A DNA stretch of 64,000 bases, taken from Reyranella sp. (GTDB taxonomy: Bacteria > Pseudomonadota > Alphaproteobacteria > Reyranellales > Reyranellaceae). The notes under the pieces are model-generated. The model searched no databases and was not told the origin of the DNA. It worked only from the letters and a program-made list of their open reading frames with translations. Positions 44,262 through 52,991 of this stretch are shown one piece after another. Positions within the stretch are counted from its first letter, which is position 1; each line of letters begins with the position of its first letter. The stretch spans positions 124,001 through 188,000 of the forward strand of contig NZ_JAFKJN010000005.1 in the NCBI RefSeq assembly GCF_017305915.1, in the 5' to 3' direction. Made by a program: the position numbers and the translations under genes.

Positions 44262-44864
44262 ATGAGCGGCGACACGCTCGCGGTGCTCGCCGTCGCTCTG
44301 GCTGCGAGCTGGGCGAGCGGCCTCAACGTCTACGCGACCGTGCTGGTGCTCGGCGCTGCGCAGCGCCTTGGACTGGTGATGCTGCCGCACGACCTGCAGG
44401 CGCTCGGTTCGATCTGGGTGCTGGCGGCGGCGGCACTGCTGTTCGCGCTCAACTTCTTCGCCGACAAGATTCCGCTGGTCGACAGCCTCAACGACGTGCT
44501 GCACACCTTCGTACGCATACCGGCCGGCGCCCTGCTCGCCTTCGGCGCGGCCGACGGTTTCGGCCCGGAAACCGCGACGGTCGCTGCGCTGCTTGGCGGA
44601 ACACTTGCAGCAGGCACGCATGTTGCCAAGACCGGCACGCGCGCGCTGATCAACACCTCGCCCGAGCCGTTCAGCAATATCGCTGCCTCGCTGGCCGAGG
44701 ACAGCATCGTGATCGGCGGGCTTATCCTGGCGCTCGCCCACCCCATCACTTTCCTGTGTCTCCTGATCCTGTTCCTTGTGGTCTTGGTGTGGCTGCTGCC
44801 CAAGCTGGTGAGGCTGGCGCTGTTGCCGTTTCGACGCATGGCCGGCTGGCATCGTCAACCCTGA
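44262..44864 (+). CDS. DUF4126 integral membrane protein
   Basis: Encodes 200 residues, mostly hydrophobic, with five or six predicted membrane segments (for example LAVLAVALAASWASGLNVYA, WVLAAAALLFALNFFADKIP, FLCLLILFLVVLVWLLPKLV). The pattern ADKIPLVDSLNDVLHTFVRIPAG is the DUF4126 signature. Function is not established. It is 7 bases after recR and may be co-transcribed. Confidence 0.85.
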   Translation: MSGDTLAVLAVALAASWASGLNVYATVLVLGAAQRLGLVMLPHDLQALGSIWVLAAAALLFALNFFADKIPLVDSLNDVLHTFVRIPAGALLAFGAADGFGPETATVAALLGGTLAAGTHVAKTGTRALINTSPEPFSNIAASLAEDSIVIGGLILALAHPITFLCLLILFLVVLVWLLPKLVRLALLPFRRMAGWHRQP

Positions 44865-44913
44865 GCGAAACCTTTCTTTGCCGGCCCCCCGGCGGTAAAC
44901 TCTCGCCCTCGCC

Positions 44914-45648
44914 ATGTTCATTCGGCAGAACATCCAGACCCTGCGCTTTTTCCGGACGACGCCCGCAATGCGTTGCCCGTACCTGCCGCACCGTCTGGAG
45001 ACCAAGCTCGTCACCGAGCTCAGCGGGCCGGATGCGATCTCCCAGCACGACACGCTGACCGACGCGGGCTTCAGGCGCTCGCACCACTTCGTCTACAAGC
45101 CGCTGTGCGACGGCTGCCGCGCCTGCGTGCCGGTGCGCATCCGCGTGCGCGACTTCGATCCCAGCCGGGTCCAGCGCCGCATCCTGCGCCGCAACGAGCA
45201 CGTCCACGCCACCGAGGTGCAGGCGCTGGCGACCGGCGAGCAGTACGCGCTTTTTTCGCGCTACGTGATGGCGCGCCATCGTGAAGGCGACATGGCCGAC
45301 ATGGATTTCGACGACTACCGCGCGATGGTCGAGGAGAGCCCCGTCGAAACGGCAATCGTCGAGTTTCGCGACGATTCCGCCGACGGCCGCCTGGTCGGCG
45401 CCTGCCTGGTCGACTGGCTGTCGAGCGGCGTGTCGGCGGTCTACAGCTACTTCGATCCGACCGACCCGCGGCGCGGCCTCGGCACCTACATGATCCTGTG
45501 GCTGGCCGACGCCGCCGCCCGGCGCGGCCTTCCTTACGTCTACCTCGGCTACTGGATCGCCGATTCCAGCAAGATGGCCTACAAGCGCGCCTTCCGGCCG
45601 CTCGAATTCTTCGGGCCCGAAGGCTGGATGGAATTGCCCACGGCGTAG
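44914..45648 (+). CDS. bpt: Aspartate/glutamate leucyltransferase (N-end rule, Bpt/Ate family)
   Basis: Encodes 244 residues. Motifs CPYLPHRLETKLVTEL, RRSHHFVYKPLCDGCRACVPVRI (the Cys pair conserved in ATE proteins), FDPTDPRRGLGTYMILWL and YLGYWIADSSKMAYK are diagnostic. The enzyme adds leucine from Leu-tRNA to proteins with N-terminal Asp or Glu, marking them for ClpS/ClpAP degradation. It is single in this window, 49 bases after the DUF4126 gene. Confidence 0.94.
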   Translation: MFIRQNIQTLRFFRTTPAMRCPYLPHRLETKLVTELSGPDAISQHDTLTDAGFRRSHHFVYKPLCDGCRACVPVRIRVRDFDPSRVQRRILRRNEHVHATEVQALATGEQYALFSRYVMARHREGDMADMDFDDYRAMVEESPVETAIVEFRDDSADGRLVGACLVDWLSSGVSAVYSYFDPTDPRRGLGTYMILWLADAAARRGLPYVYLGYWIADSSKMAYKRAFRPLEFFGPEGWMELPTA

Positions 45649-45684
45649 GCAGATTTAGGGGCAGCTTCCGCCGGGTGGAGCGAC

Positions 45685-45713
45685 TTGACGCACCCCAGCC
45701 CCAATCGAATTCT
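45685..45713 (+). promoter_or_regulatory. Candidate sigma-70 promoter of the TRAP dctQM operon
   Basis: TTGACG at 45685 and AATTCT at 45708 are separated by 17 bases in the 163-base gap before dctQ. The -35 is good and the -10 weak. Positioned about 100 bases before the dctQ ATG; no other gene is seen in the gap. Confidence 0.35.
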
Positions 45714-45811
45714 TGGCAGACCCTAGCGCGGAATTGGCCGTCGCGTTATGGAGTGCGCGGCCCCGACGCGAGACGGGGCGGAACAAACAACAACTCGCTG
45801 CGGGGAAACGG

Positions 45812-46357
45812 ATGGGTGTACTGCTGAAATTCAGCGCCGTTATTGATGTCATAAACGAAAAGATCGGGGTGGTTTGCAACTGGCTGGTGCTGCTGGCCTG
45901 CATCGTCAGCGGCGGCAACGCCATGGTGCGCTATGCCTACGACATGAGCTCGAACGCCTGGCTCGAAGTCCAGTGGTACATGTTCGCCGTGATCGTGATG
46001 TTCGGCGCGTCCTACACGCTGAAGCGCAACGAGCACGTGCGCGTCGACCTGCTCTACATGACGCTCGGCCGTCGCGGCCAGCTCTGGATCGACATCCTGG
46101 GCACGCTGATCTTCCTGTTGCCGACCTGCCTCATCCTGGCGTGGCTCAGCTGGCCGTTCTTCATGCAGGCCTTCAACGTCAACGAGCACTCCTCCAACGC
46201 CGGCGGCCTGCTGCGCTGGCCGATCAAGATCGTCCTGCCGGTCGGCTTCGTGCTGGTGGCGTTCCAGGGACTTTCCGAGCTCTTCAAGCGCGTGGCCTTC
46301 CTTAACGGTCATCCCGTCGAAAGTCTCGAAGCCCACTACGAGAGACCGACGCAATGA
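45812..46357 (+). CDS. dctQ: TRAP transporter small permease (DctQ/FcbT2-like)
   Basis: Encodes 181 residues with four membrane helices. The motif NAWLEVQWYMFAVIVMFGASYTLKRNEHVRVD is characteristic of the mannitol/chloroaromatic branch of DctQ proteins. It forms the membrane complex with DctM, whose ATG overlaps its stop (ATGA). I start at ATG 45812; an in-frame start at 45713 adds a non-membrane, unconserved tail. Confidence 0.93.
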   Translation: MGVLLKFSAVIDVINEKIGVVCNWLVLLACIVSGGNAMVRYAYDMSSNAWLEVQWYMFAVIVMFGASYTLKRNEHVRVDLLYMTLGRRGQLWIDILGTLIFLLPTCLILAWLSWPFFMQAFNVNEHSSNAGGLLRWPIKIVLPVGFVLVAFQGLSELFKRVAFLNGHPVESLEAHYERPTQ

Positions 46358-47946
46358 TCATTCCTCTCGAGTGGATGCCGCCACTCATGTTCGCCGGGCT
46401 GGTGGTCTTCATGATCATCGGCTACCCGGTGGCCTTCTCGCTGGCGGCGGTCGGGTTCTTCTTCGGCTTCCTGTCGATCGACTTCGGTTACTTCACCATG
46501 CCGTTCATGCAGGCCATCCCGGGCCGCGTGTTCGGCTCGATCCTGTCGAACGAGCTGCTGCTCGCCATCCCGTTTTTCACCTTCATGGGCGCCATCCTGG
46601 AGAAATGCGGGCTGGCCGAGGACATGCTGGAATCGATGGGCCAGCTGTTCGGCCCGATCCGCGGCGGCCTCGGCTACTCGACCATCATCGTCGGCTTCAT
46701 CCTGGGCGCCATCACCGGCACAGTGGCGGCGCAGGTCATCGCGATGGCGCTGATCACCCTGCCGGTGATGATGCGCTACAAGTACGACATGCGCTACGCC
46801 ACCGGCGTGCTGGCGGCCTCGGGCACCATCACCCAGCTGGTGCCGCCGTCGCTGGTGCTGGTGGTGCTGGCCGACCAGCTCGGCCGCTCGGTCGGCGACA
46901 TGTATCTCGGCGCCTGGGGGCCGTCGCTGCTGCAGATCGCCCTGTTCGCCGCCTACACCTTCTATCTCTCGCTCGTGAAGCCGGAGGCGCTGCCGGGGGT
47001 GCCGCGCACGCTGTTCGGCAAGGAGCTGCTGATCAAGTGCGCCTGGGGCATCATCCCCGCCGGTGTGCTGATCTTTCTGGTGCTCGGCACCATCATGATG
47101 GGCCTCGCCACGCCGACCGAGGCCGGCGCGATGGGCACGATCGGCGCGATCGTGCTCGCGGTGGTGCGAAATGCGCCCCTGACGAAGTTCGACAAGGGCA
47201 TGTTCGCCGCCGGCTGCTCCGCGGCCATCGTCGGAGCCCTGATCGGCATGGTTGCCTTCAAGTCGCCCGCCTTCAAGGTCGCCTTCACGATCATGTTCGC
47301 CGCGATCATCTGGCTGTGCTGGCGGGCCTGGCAGGACAGGGCGCTGCACGACCTGATCGTCCAGGCCTTCCAGGCGACGATGCGCATCACCGCGATGGTC
47401 GCCTTCATCCTGGTCGGCGCGACCTGCTTCTCGATCACCTTCCAGGGCGTCGACGGCAATCGCTGGGTCGAGCACCTGATGTCGAACCTGCCGGGCGGCG
47501 TCTGGGGCTTCCTGGTCGTCGTCAACCTGTTCGTGTTCTTCCTCGCCTTCTTCCTCGATTTCTTCGAGATCGCCTTCATCATCATCCCGATGCTGGCGCC
47601 GGTGGCGCAGAAGATCCTCGAGCCGGTGGTCGGCCACGACGCGGCGCTGATCTGGTTCGGCGTCATGATCTGCGTCAACGTGCAGACCTCGTTCATGCAC
47701 CCGCCGTTCGGCTTCGCGCTGTTCTACCTGCGCTCGGTCGCGCCCAAGGAAGTGAAGAGCTCGGACATCTACTGGGGCTCGATCCCGTGGGTTCTGCTGC
47801 AGCTCATCATGGTGGTGCTGGTGATCGCGCTGCCGCAGTCGGTGACCTACTTCCTCGACAAGCCCTCGGGCATCGACCCGAGCAAGGTCAAGATCGAGAT
47901 CGAGGCGCCGCCGTCGGAAGACGCCGCCCCGCCCGTCTTCAAGTAG
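46354..47946 (+). CDS. dctM: TRAP transporter large permease (DctM/FcbT3-like)
   Basis: Encodes 530 residues and at least 12 helices. Motifs include MFAGLVVFMIIGYPVAFSLA, LLLAIPFFTFMGAILEKCGL, a glycine-rich loop GAITGTVAAQVIAM and VQTSFMHPPFGFALFYLRS. It is about 100 residues longer than typical DctM, with extra segments around residues 270-350, as in the chloroaromatic/mannitol group. It couples sodium entry to solute import and needs a DctP receptor; five candidates lie convergently downstream. Confidence 0.94.
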   Translation: MIIPLEWMPPLMFAGLVVFMIIGYPVAFSLAAVGFFFGFLSIDFGYFTMPFMQAIPGRVFGSILSNELLLAIPFFTFMGAILEKCGLAEDMLESMGQLFGPIRGGLGYSTIIVGFILGAITGTVAAQVIAMALITLPVMMRYKYDMRYATGVLAASGTITQLVPPSLVLVVLADQLGRSVGDMYLGAWGPSLLQIALFAAYTFYLSLVKPEALPGVPRTLFGKELLIKCAWGIIPAGVLIFLVLGTIMMGLATPTEAGAMGTIGAIVLAVVRNAPLTKFDKGMFAAGCSAAIVGALIGMVAFKSPAFKVAFTIMFAAIIWLCWRAWQDRALHDLIVQAFQATMRITAMVAFILVGATCFSITFQGVDGNRWVEHLMSNLPGGVWGFLVVVNLFVFFLAFFLDFFEIAFIIIPMLAPVAQKILEPVVGHDAALIWFGVMICVNVQTSFMHPPFGFALFYLRSVAPKEVKSSDIYWGSIPWVLLQLIMVVLVIALPQSVTYFLDKPSGIDPSKVKIEIEAPPSEDAAPPVFK

Positions 47947-47965
47947 CCGGGCAAAGAGGCAAAGA

Positions 47966-47997
47966 AAAAGCCCCGCCGGGCGACCGGCGGGGCTTTT
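47966..47997. terminator. Bidirectional terminator between dctM and dctP copy 1
   Basis: A perfect 14-bp stem, AAAAGCCCCGCCGG, loop GCGA, then its complement ending GGGGCTTTT. It has A/T runs on both sides and lies between convergent genes, so it should terminate both transcripts. Confidence 0.92.
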
Positions 47998-48030
47998 CCG
48001 TGGAAGTGCGTCTCTCGGCTACCGGCCCGT

Positions 48031-49134
48031 TTAACGTCCCTGGGCCGACATCGAGAAGTTGAAGTTGTCGAAGGTGTTCTCGGCGACGCGGAACCACAGG
48101 TTCTGGTCGGCGCGGAAGGCCTTCAGGCTGTCGTAGATCTTCTTGAACTTCGGATCCTTGGCCGACAGCTCGTCGTAGAACTTGTAGGCCTCGTTGAAGC
48201 AGGGCTCGAGCACGGAGCGCGGGAACGGCCTGAGCTCGGTGCCGGCCGCCACCAGGCGGCGCAGCGCCGCCGGGTTGCTGGCGTCGTACTTCGGCACCAT
48301 CCACGAGGTGACGAGGCCGGCCGCCGTCTCGACGACCGCCTGGTACTGCTTCGGCAGCTTCGCCCAGGCGTCGTTGTTGATATAGAGCGAGCCGCCCGAG
48401 CAGCCCTCCCACCAACCGGGGTAGTAGTAGTACTTGGCGACCTTGTTGAAGCCGAGCTTCTCGTCGTCGTACGGGCCGACCCATTCACAGGCGTCGATCG
48501 TGCCCTTCTCGAGCGCCGGATAGATGTCACCGCCGGCGATCTGCTGCGGCACCACGCCGAGGCGCTCCAGGATCAGGCCCGCGAAGCCGCCGACGCGGAA
48601 CTTCAGGCCCTTCATGTCGTCCATCGACTTGATTTCCTTGCGGAACCAGCCGCCCATCTGGCAGCCCGTGCCGCCGAACACGAACGAGCGGAAATTGTAT
48701 TCCTTGTAGAACTCGTTGATGAGCTGGCTGCCGCCGCCGAACTGCAACCAGGCATAGAGCTGGCGCTGGTTGACCGAGAACGGTAGGCCGGTCTCGAACA
48801 CGAAGTTCGGATGCTTGCCGAAGTAGTAATAGGCTGCCGTCTGGCCGGCCTCGACGGTGCCGTTCTGCACCGCATCGGCGACCTGCAGGCCCGGGACGAT
48901 TTCGCCCGCCGCGAACGCGCGCACCTCGAACTTGTTGTCGGTCATCTCGCTGACCATCTTCGAGAACAGCTCCGCGCCGCCGTACAAGGTGTCGAGCGAC
49001 TTCGGGAAGCTCGAGGTCAGACGCCACTTCACCGACGGCATGCTCTGGGCAATCGCAGGCGCTGCCAGACCCGAGGCTGCCGCGACCCCCGCCGCACCCA
49101 CACCTGCCGTCTTGATGAACTTCCTACGCTGCAT
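48031..49134 (-). CDS. dctP: TRAP transporter substrate-binding protein (DctP/FcbT1-like), tandem copy 1
   Basis: Encodes 367 residues. A twin-arginine-like signal MQRRKFIKTAGVGAAGVAAA ends near AIAQ. The fold follows with SSFPKSLDTLYGGAE, GEIVPGLQVADAVQNGTVEA, WFRKEIKSMDDMKGLKFRV, GGDIYPALEKGTIDACEWVG and YYYYPGWWEG. In TRAP receptors the Arg of the KGLKFRV segment binds a ligand carboxylate. It is the most diverged of five copies (for example an extra Cys in IDACEW) and the nearest to dctQM. Ribosome site GGGAGGAG precedes the ATG. Confidence 0.94.
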   Translation of the reverse strand: MQRRKFIKTAGVGAAGVAAASGLAAPAIAQSMPSVKWRLTSSFPKSLDTLYGGAELFSKMVSEMTDNKFEVRAFAAGEIVPGLQVADAVQNGTVEAGQTAAYYYFGKHPNFVFETGLPFSVNQRQLYAWLQFGGGSQLINEFYKEYNFRSFVFGGTGCQMGGWFRKEIKSMDDMKGLKFRVGGFAGLILERLGVVPQQIAGGDIYPALEKGTIDACEWVGPYDDEKLGFNKVAKYYYYPGWWEGCSGGSLYINNDAWAKLPKQYQAVVETAAGLVTSWMVPKYDASNPAALRRLVAAGTELRPFPRSVLEPCFNEAYKFYDELSAKDPKFKKIYDSLKAFRADQNLWFRVAENTFDNFNFSMSAQGR

Positions 49135-49241
49135 TCAGTTTCTCCTCCCAAAACGGGGAAATTACCTGTTCCCCTGAGCGCAACGAGACTGACATGCGGA
49201 ATGCAACTTGGAAAGCGCGGCCGCGCACAAAAAAGCAAAGG

Positions 49242-49264
49242 AAACCCCGCCGGAGCGGGGTTTT
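49242..49264 (-). terminator. Terminator of dctP copy 2
   Basis: Stem AAACCCCGC-CGGA-GCGGGGTTT; on the minus-strand transcript it is followed by CCTTTGCTTTTTT. It lies 20 bases after the copy 2 stop. Confidence 0.88.
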
Positions 49265-49283
49265 CGCGCGGTCGTGATGGCGC

Positions 49284-50390
49284 CTACAATTTCCCGGCCG
49301 CCGACTGGCGGGCCATGAAATTGTCGAAGCTGCCTTCGCAGACCCGGAACCACAGGATCTCCTCGTTCCGGAACAGCCGCCAGTTCTCGTAGACCTTCTT
49401 GAACTTGGGATTCTTGGCGGAGAGCTCGTTGTAGAGCTCCGTGGCGGCAATGAACGCCGCTTCCATCACCGGCTGCGGGAACGCCACCAGCTTGGTGCCG
49501 CCGGCGACCAGCTCGCGCAGCGCCTTGGGATTCTCGGCGTCGTACTTCGACAGCATCCAGTTCTGCGCATAGGCCGAGGCCGCCTCGACCACCGCCTTGT
49601 AGTTCTTCGGCAGCTCGTTCCATTTGCTGAGGCTGATCATGGCCGTGGTCTGCGGCCCGCCTTCCCACCACCCGGGGTAGAGATAGTACGGCGCGATCTT
49701 GTTGAAGCCGAGCTTCTGGTCGTCGTACGGCCCGATCCATTCGGCGGCGTCGATCGTGCCCTTCTCCAGCGCCGGGTAGATGTCGCCGCCGGCGATCTGC
49801 TGCGCCACGCCGCCGAGCTTGTTGATCACCTGGCCCGCGATGCCGGCGATGCGGAACTTCAGACCCTTGAGGTCATCGACGCTCTTGATCTCCTTGCGGA
49901 ACCAGCCGCCCATCTGCGCCCCGGTGTTGCCGCACGGCAGCGGATGGATGTTGTAATCCTTGTAGAGATCCTGGATCAGTTCGCGGCCGCCGCCCCACTT
50001 CATCCACGCTTCTTGCTGGCGCGCGTTGGTGCCGAACGGCAGGGCGGTGTCGATCGCGAGCGTCGGGTCCTTGCCGACGTAGTACGTGCCGGCGGAGTGG
50101 CCCATCTCGACCGTGCCGTTCTGCACGGCGTCGAGCACCTGCAGGCCGGGCACGATCTCGCCCGAGGCGAAGATGCGGACGTTGAACTTGTGGTCCGTCA
50201 TCTCGTCGATGTACCTGGCGAAGACCTCGCCGGCGCCATAGATCGTGTCGAGCGACTTCGGAAAGCTCGACGCCATGCGCCATTTCAGCTCCGGCATCGA
50301 CTGGGCGATGGCCGGCGCGGCAAGCGTACTCCCAGACGCAACTCCGCCGGCGCCAAGCGCGGCGGTACGCAGGAATTTGCGGCGTTGCAT
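49284..50390 (-). CDS. dctP: TRAP transporter substrate-binding protein (DctP/FcbT1-like), tandem copy 2
   Basis: Encodes 368 residues. Signal MQRRKFLRTAALGAGGVASG, mature start near AIAQSMPELKW. It keeps the shared core (GGDIYPALEKGTIDAAEWIG, KLGFNKIAPYYLYPGWWEGG) but differs in the ligand-facing strip (GTYYVGKDPTLAIDTALPFG, NIHPLPCGNTGAQMGG). The leader (CAAACAAAAAGCCG, then GGGAGGGAACAC before ATG) is almost the same as that of copy 3, so these two are the youngest duplicates. It is monocistronic, with its own terminator. Confidence 0.94.
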   Translation of the reverse strand: MQRRKFLRTAALGAGGVASGSTLAAPAIAQSMPELKWRMASSFPKSLDTIYGAGEVFARYIDEMTDHKFNVRIFASGEIVPGLQVLDAVQNGTVEMGHSAGTYYVGKDPTLAIDTALPFGTNARQQEAWMKWGGGRELIQDLYKDYNIHPLPCGNTGAQMGGWFRKEIKSVDDLKGLKFRIAGIAGQVINKLGGVAQQIAGGDIYPALEKGTIDAAEWIGPYDDQKLGFNKIAPYYLYPGWWEGGPQTTAMISLSKWNELPKNYKAVVEAASAYAQNWMLSKYDAENPKALRELVAGGTKLVAFPQPVMEAAFIAATELYNELSAKNPKFKKVYENWRLFRNEEILWFRVCEGSFDNFMARQSAAGKL

Positions 50391-50484
50391 GTGTTCCCTC
50401 CCAAGGAAACGGCTTTTTGTTTGCCGAACAGTAATTCTATTTGGCGGAATCAGCCTGCCACGGCGCGCACGGGCCGCGCAAATA

Positions 50485-50510
50485 AAAAGCCCCGCCGAAG
50501 CGGGGCTTTT
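50485..50510 (-). terminator. Terminator of dctP copy 3
   Basis: Stem AAAAGCCCCGC-CGAA-GCGGGGCTTTT, A/T-flanked on both sides, 20 bases after the copy 3 stop codon. Confidence 0.92.
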
Positions 50511-50529
50511 CTGGGGTCGGCATGGACGG

Positions 50530-51636
50530 TCAGAGCTTTCCGGCCGCCGACTGGCGCGCCATGTAGTTGTCGAAGGTGTTCTCGACCACGCGGAACCACA
50601 GGACCTCTTCCCGGCGGAACGCGGCCATCGAGTCGTAGACCTTCTTGAACTCCGGATTCTTGGCCGAGGTCTCGGCATAGACCTCGTTCGCCGCGGCGAA
50701 CGAAGCGTCCATGATCGCCTGCGAGAACGGCAGCAGCTTGGTGCCGCCGGCGACGAGCTCGCGCAGCGCCTTCGGGTTGTCGGCGTCGTACTTCGCCGTC
50801 ATCCAGACACCGGCATCCTCGCAGGCGGCGCGGAGGATCACCTGATAGCTCTTGGGCAACGCGTTCCATTTCTCGAGACCGATGAAGGTGTGCAGCATGG
50901 CGCTGCCTTCCCACCAGCCCGGGTAATAGTAGTAGGGCGCGATCTTGTTGAAGCCGAGCTTCTGGTCATCGTACGGTCCGACCCATTCGGCAGCGTCGAT
51001 CGTGCCCTTCTCCAGCGCCGGATAGATGTCGCCGCCGGCGATCTGCTGCGGCACCACGCCGAGCTTGGCCATCACCTGGCCGGCGAATCCGCCGATGCGC
51101 ATCTTGAGACCCTTGAGGTCCTCGACGCTGTTGATCTCCTTGCGAAACCAGCCGCCCATCTGGCCGGCGGTGTTGCCGGTGGCGATGCCGAACACCTTGT
51201 AGGTCTTGTAGAAGTCGTTCAGCAGCTGGTCGCCGTTGCCGAACTTGAGCCAGGCCTGGAACTGGCGCGTGTTCAGCCCGAACGGCACGGCCGTGCCGAG
51301 CGCGAAGGTCGGGTCCTTGCCGAAATAGTAATACGACGCGGTGCCGCCCATCTCGACCGTGCCGTTCTGCACGGCATCGAGCACCTGCAGGCCGGGCACG
51401 ATCTCGCCTGCGGCGAAAGTGCGGATCTGGAACTTGTTGTCGGTCGCGTCGGCCACGATCTTCGTCATCCGCTCGCCCGCCCCCCACAGGGTGTCGAGCG
51501 ACTTGGGGAAGCTCGAGGTGAAGCGCCAGTTGAGCGTCGGTGCCGACTGGGCGATGGCCGGCGCGGCCAGCGTACTCACGGACGCAACTCCACCGGCGCC
51601 AAGCGCAGCGGTACGCAGGAATTTGCGGCGTTGCAT
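50530..51636 (-). CDS. dctP: TRAP transporter substrate-binding protein (DctP/FcbT1-like), tandem copy 3
   Basis: Encodes 368 residues. Signal MQRRKFLRTAALGAGGVASV is identical to copy 2 for 19 residues. Core motifs GGDIYPALEKGTIDAAEWVG, PYYYYPGWWEGSAML and NTFDNYMARQSAAGKL are kept; the binding-face segment reads SYYYFGKDPTFALGTAVPFG and GIATGNTAGQMGG. The leader CAAACAAGAAGCCG...GGGAGGAACACATG parallels copy 2. It is flanked by its own terminator. Confidence 0.94.
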   Translation of the reverse strand: MQRRKFLRTAALGAGGVASVSTLAAPAIAQSAPTLNWRFTSSFPKSLDTLWGAGERMTKIVADATDNKFQIRTFAAGEIVPGLQVLDAVQNGTVEMGGTASYYYFGKDPTFALGTAVPFGLNTRQFQAWLKFGNGDQLLNDFYKTYKVFGIATGNTAGQMGGWFRKEINSVEDLKGLKMRIGGFAGQVMAKLGVVPQQIAGGDIYPALEKGTIDAAEWVGPYDDQKLGFNKIAPYYYYPGWWEGSAMLHTFIGLEKWNALPKSYQVILRAACEDAGVWMTAKYDADNPKALRELVAGGTKLLPFSQAIMDASFAAANEVYAETSAKNPEFKKVYDSMAAFRREEVLWFRVVENTFDNYMARQSAAGKL

Positions 51637-51727
51637 GTGTTCCTCCCGGGAACGGCTTCTTGTTTGCAGAGCGATCATTCCACCCAGCGGAAGAATCCTG
51701 CCACGCGAAGCGGTGGCCGGGCAAACA

Positions 51728-51753
51728 AAAAGCCCCGCCGACGCGGGGCTTTT
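51728..51753 (-). terminator. Terminator of dctP copy 4
   Basis: Stem AAAAGCCCCGC-CGAC-GCGGGGCTTTT, 21 bases after the copy 4 stop. Nearly identical to the copy 3 terminator apart from the loop. Confidence 0.92.
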
Positions 51754-51773
51754 CCTTGGTCCATGGCGACCGG

Positions 51774-52880
51774 TCAGAGCTTGTTGGCCGCCGACTGGCG
51801 AGCCATGAAGTTGTCGAAGGTGTTCTCGACCACGCGGAACCACAGCACTTCCTCGTTCCGGAACTGCTTCCACGAATCGTAGATCTTCTTGAACTTGGCG
51901 TTCTTGGCCGAGGTCTCGTTGTAGAGCTCGACGGCGGCGTTGTAGCAGGCCTCGAGCACCGGCTGCGGGAACGGCAGGAACTTGGTGCCGCCGGCCACCA
52001 GCTCGCGCAGCGCCTTGGGATTCTGCGTGTCGTACTTGGCGACCGAGCGTGCGGTGATCTCGCCGCACACCGCCGCGAGCGCTTCCTTGTAGGCGGCAGG
52101 CAGCGCGTCGTAGGCCTTGTTGCCGACATAGAGCGACAGCGCCGCCGAGCCTTCCCACCAACCGGGGTAGTAGTAGTACTGTGCGACCTTGTTGAAGCCG
52201 AGCTTCTGATCGTCGTACGGGCCGACCCATTCGGCGGCGTCGATCGTTCCCTTCTCCAGCGCCGGATAGATGTCGCCGCCGGCGAGCTGCTGCGGCACCA
52301 GGCCGAGCTTCTGCAGCACCTGGCCGGCGAAGCCGCCGATGCGCATCTTCACGCCCTTGAGGTCCTCCGGAGTCTTGATCTCCTTGCGCCACCAGCCGCC
52401 CATCTGGCCACCGGTGTGGCTCATCAGGAAGGAAGTCATGTTGTAGTCCTTGTAGAACTCGCGCATCAGCTCGAGCCCGCCGCCGTAATAGACCCACGCA
52501 TTGTGCTGGCGGGTGTTGAGGCCGAACGGCAGCGCGGTGTCGAAGGCGAAGGTCGGATCCTTGCCGACATAGTAATAGGCCGCGGTGTGGCCGCACTCGA
52601 CGGTCTCGTTCTGCACCGCGTCGACGACCTGCAGGCCCGGGACGATCTCGCCCGCAGCGAACACACGGATCTGGAACTTGTTATCGGTGAGACCGGCGAC
52701 GCGCTTGGCGAGGTCCTCGCCAGCCCCATAGATCGTGTCGAGCGACTTGGGAAAGCTCGACGCCAGGCGCCACTTCACCTCGGGCGTCGACTGAGCGATC
52801 GCCGGTGCTGCGAGAGTGGCGCTCGCGGCAACAGCCGCACTGCCGACGCCGGCGGTGCGCAGAAACTTACGACGTTGCAT
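51774..52880 (-). CDS. dctP: TRAP transporter substrate-binding protein (DctP/FcbT1-like), tandem copy 4
   Basis: Encodes 368 residues. Signal MQRRKFLRTAGVGSAAVAAS, mature start near AIAQSTPEVKW. It shares the GGDIYPALEKGTIDAAEWVG core; distinctive positions include VECGHTAAYYYVGKDPTFAF, MSHTGGQMGGWWRKEIKTPE (W for F) and LVPQQLAGGD. Different binding-face residues suggest another ligand. The leader is unlike copies 2 and 3 (GGGGAAAATGACC before ATG). Confidence 0.94.
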   Translation of the reverse strand: MQRRKFLRTAGVGSAAVAASATLAAPAIAQSTPEVKWRLASSFPKSLDTIYGAGEDLAKRVAGLTDNKFQIRVFAAGEIVPGLQVVDAVQNETVECGHTAAYYYVGKDPTFAFDTALPFGLNTRQHNAWVYYGGGLELMREFYKDYNMTSFLMSHTGGQMGGWWRKEIKTPEDLKGVKMRIGGFAGQVLQKLGLVPQQLAGGDIYPALEKGTIDAAEWVGPYDDQKLGFNKVAQYYYYPGWWEGSAALSLYVGNKAYDALPAAYKEALAAVCGEITARSVAKYDTQNPKALRELVAGGTKFLPFPQPVLEACYNAAVELYNETSAKNAKFKKIYDSWKQFRNEEVLWFRVVENTFDNFMARQSAANKL

Positions 52881-52943
52881 GGTCATTTTCCCCAAACTCG
52901 AAGTGACCGGGTATGACATGCCGCACAGCGAGTGAAAAGCATA

Positions 52944-52970
52944 GAAAAGCCCCGCAAAGCGGGGTTTTTC
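52944..52970 (-). terminator. Terminator of dctP copy 5
   Basis: Stem GCCCCGC-AAA-GCGGGGT with AAAA before and TTTTT after, 22 bases downstream of the copy 5 stop. Confidence 0.9.
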
Positions 52971-52991
52971 GCACGGTCAGCGAGGCCGGTT

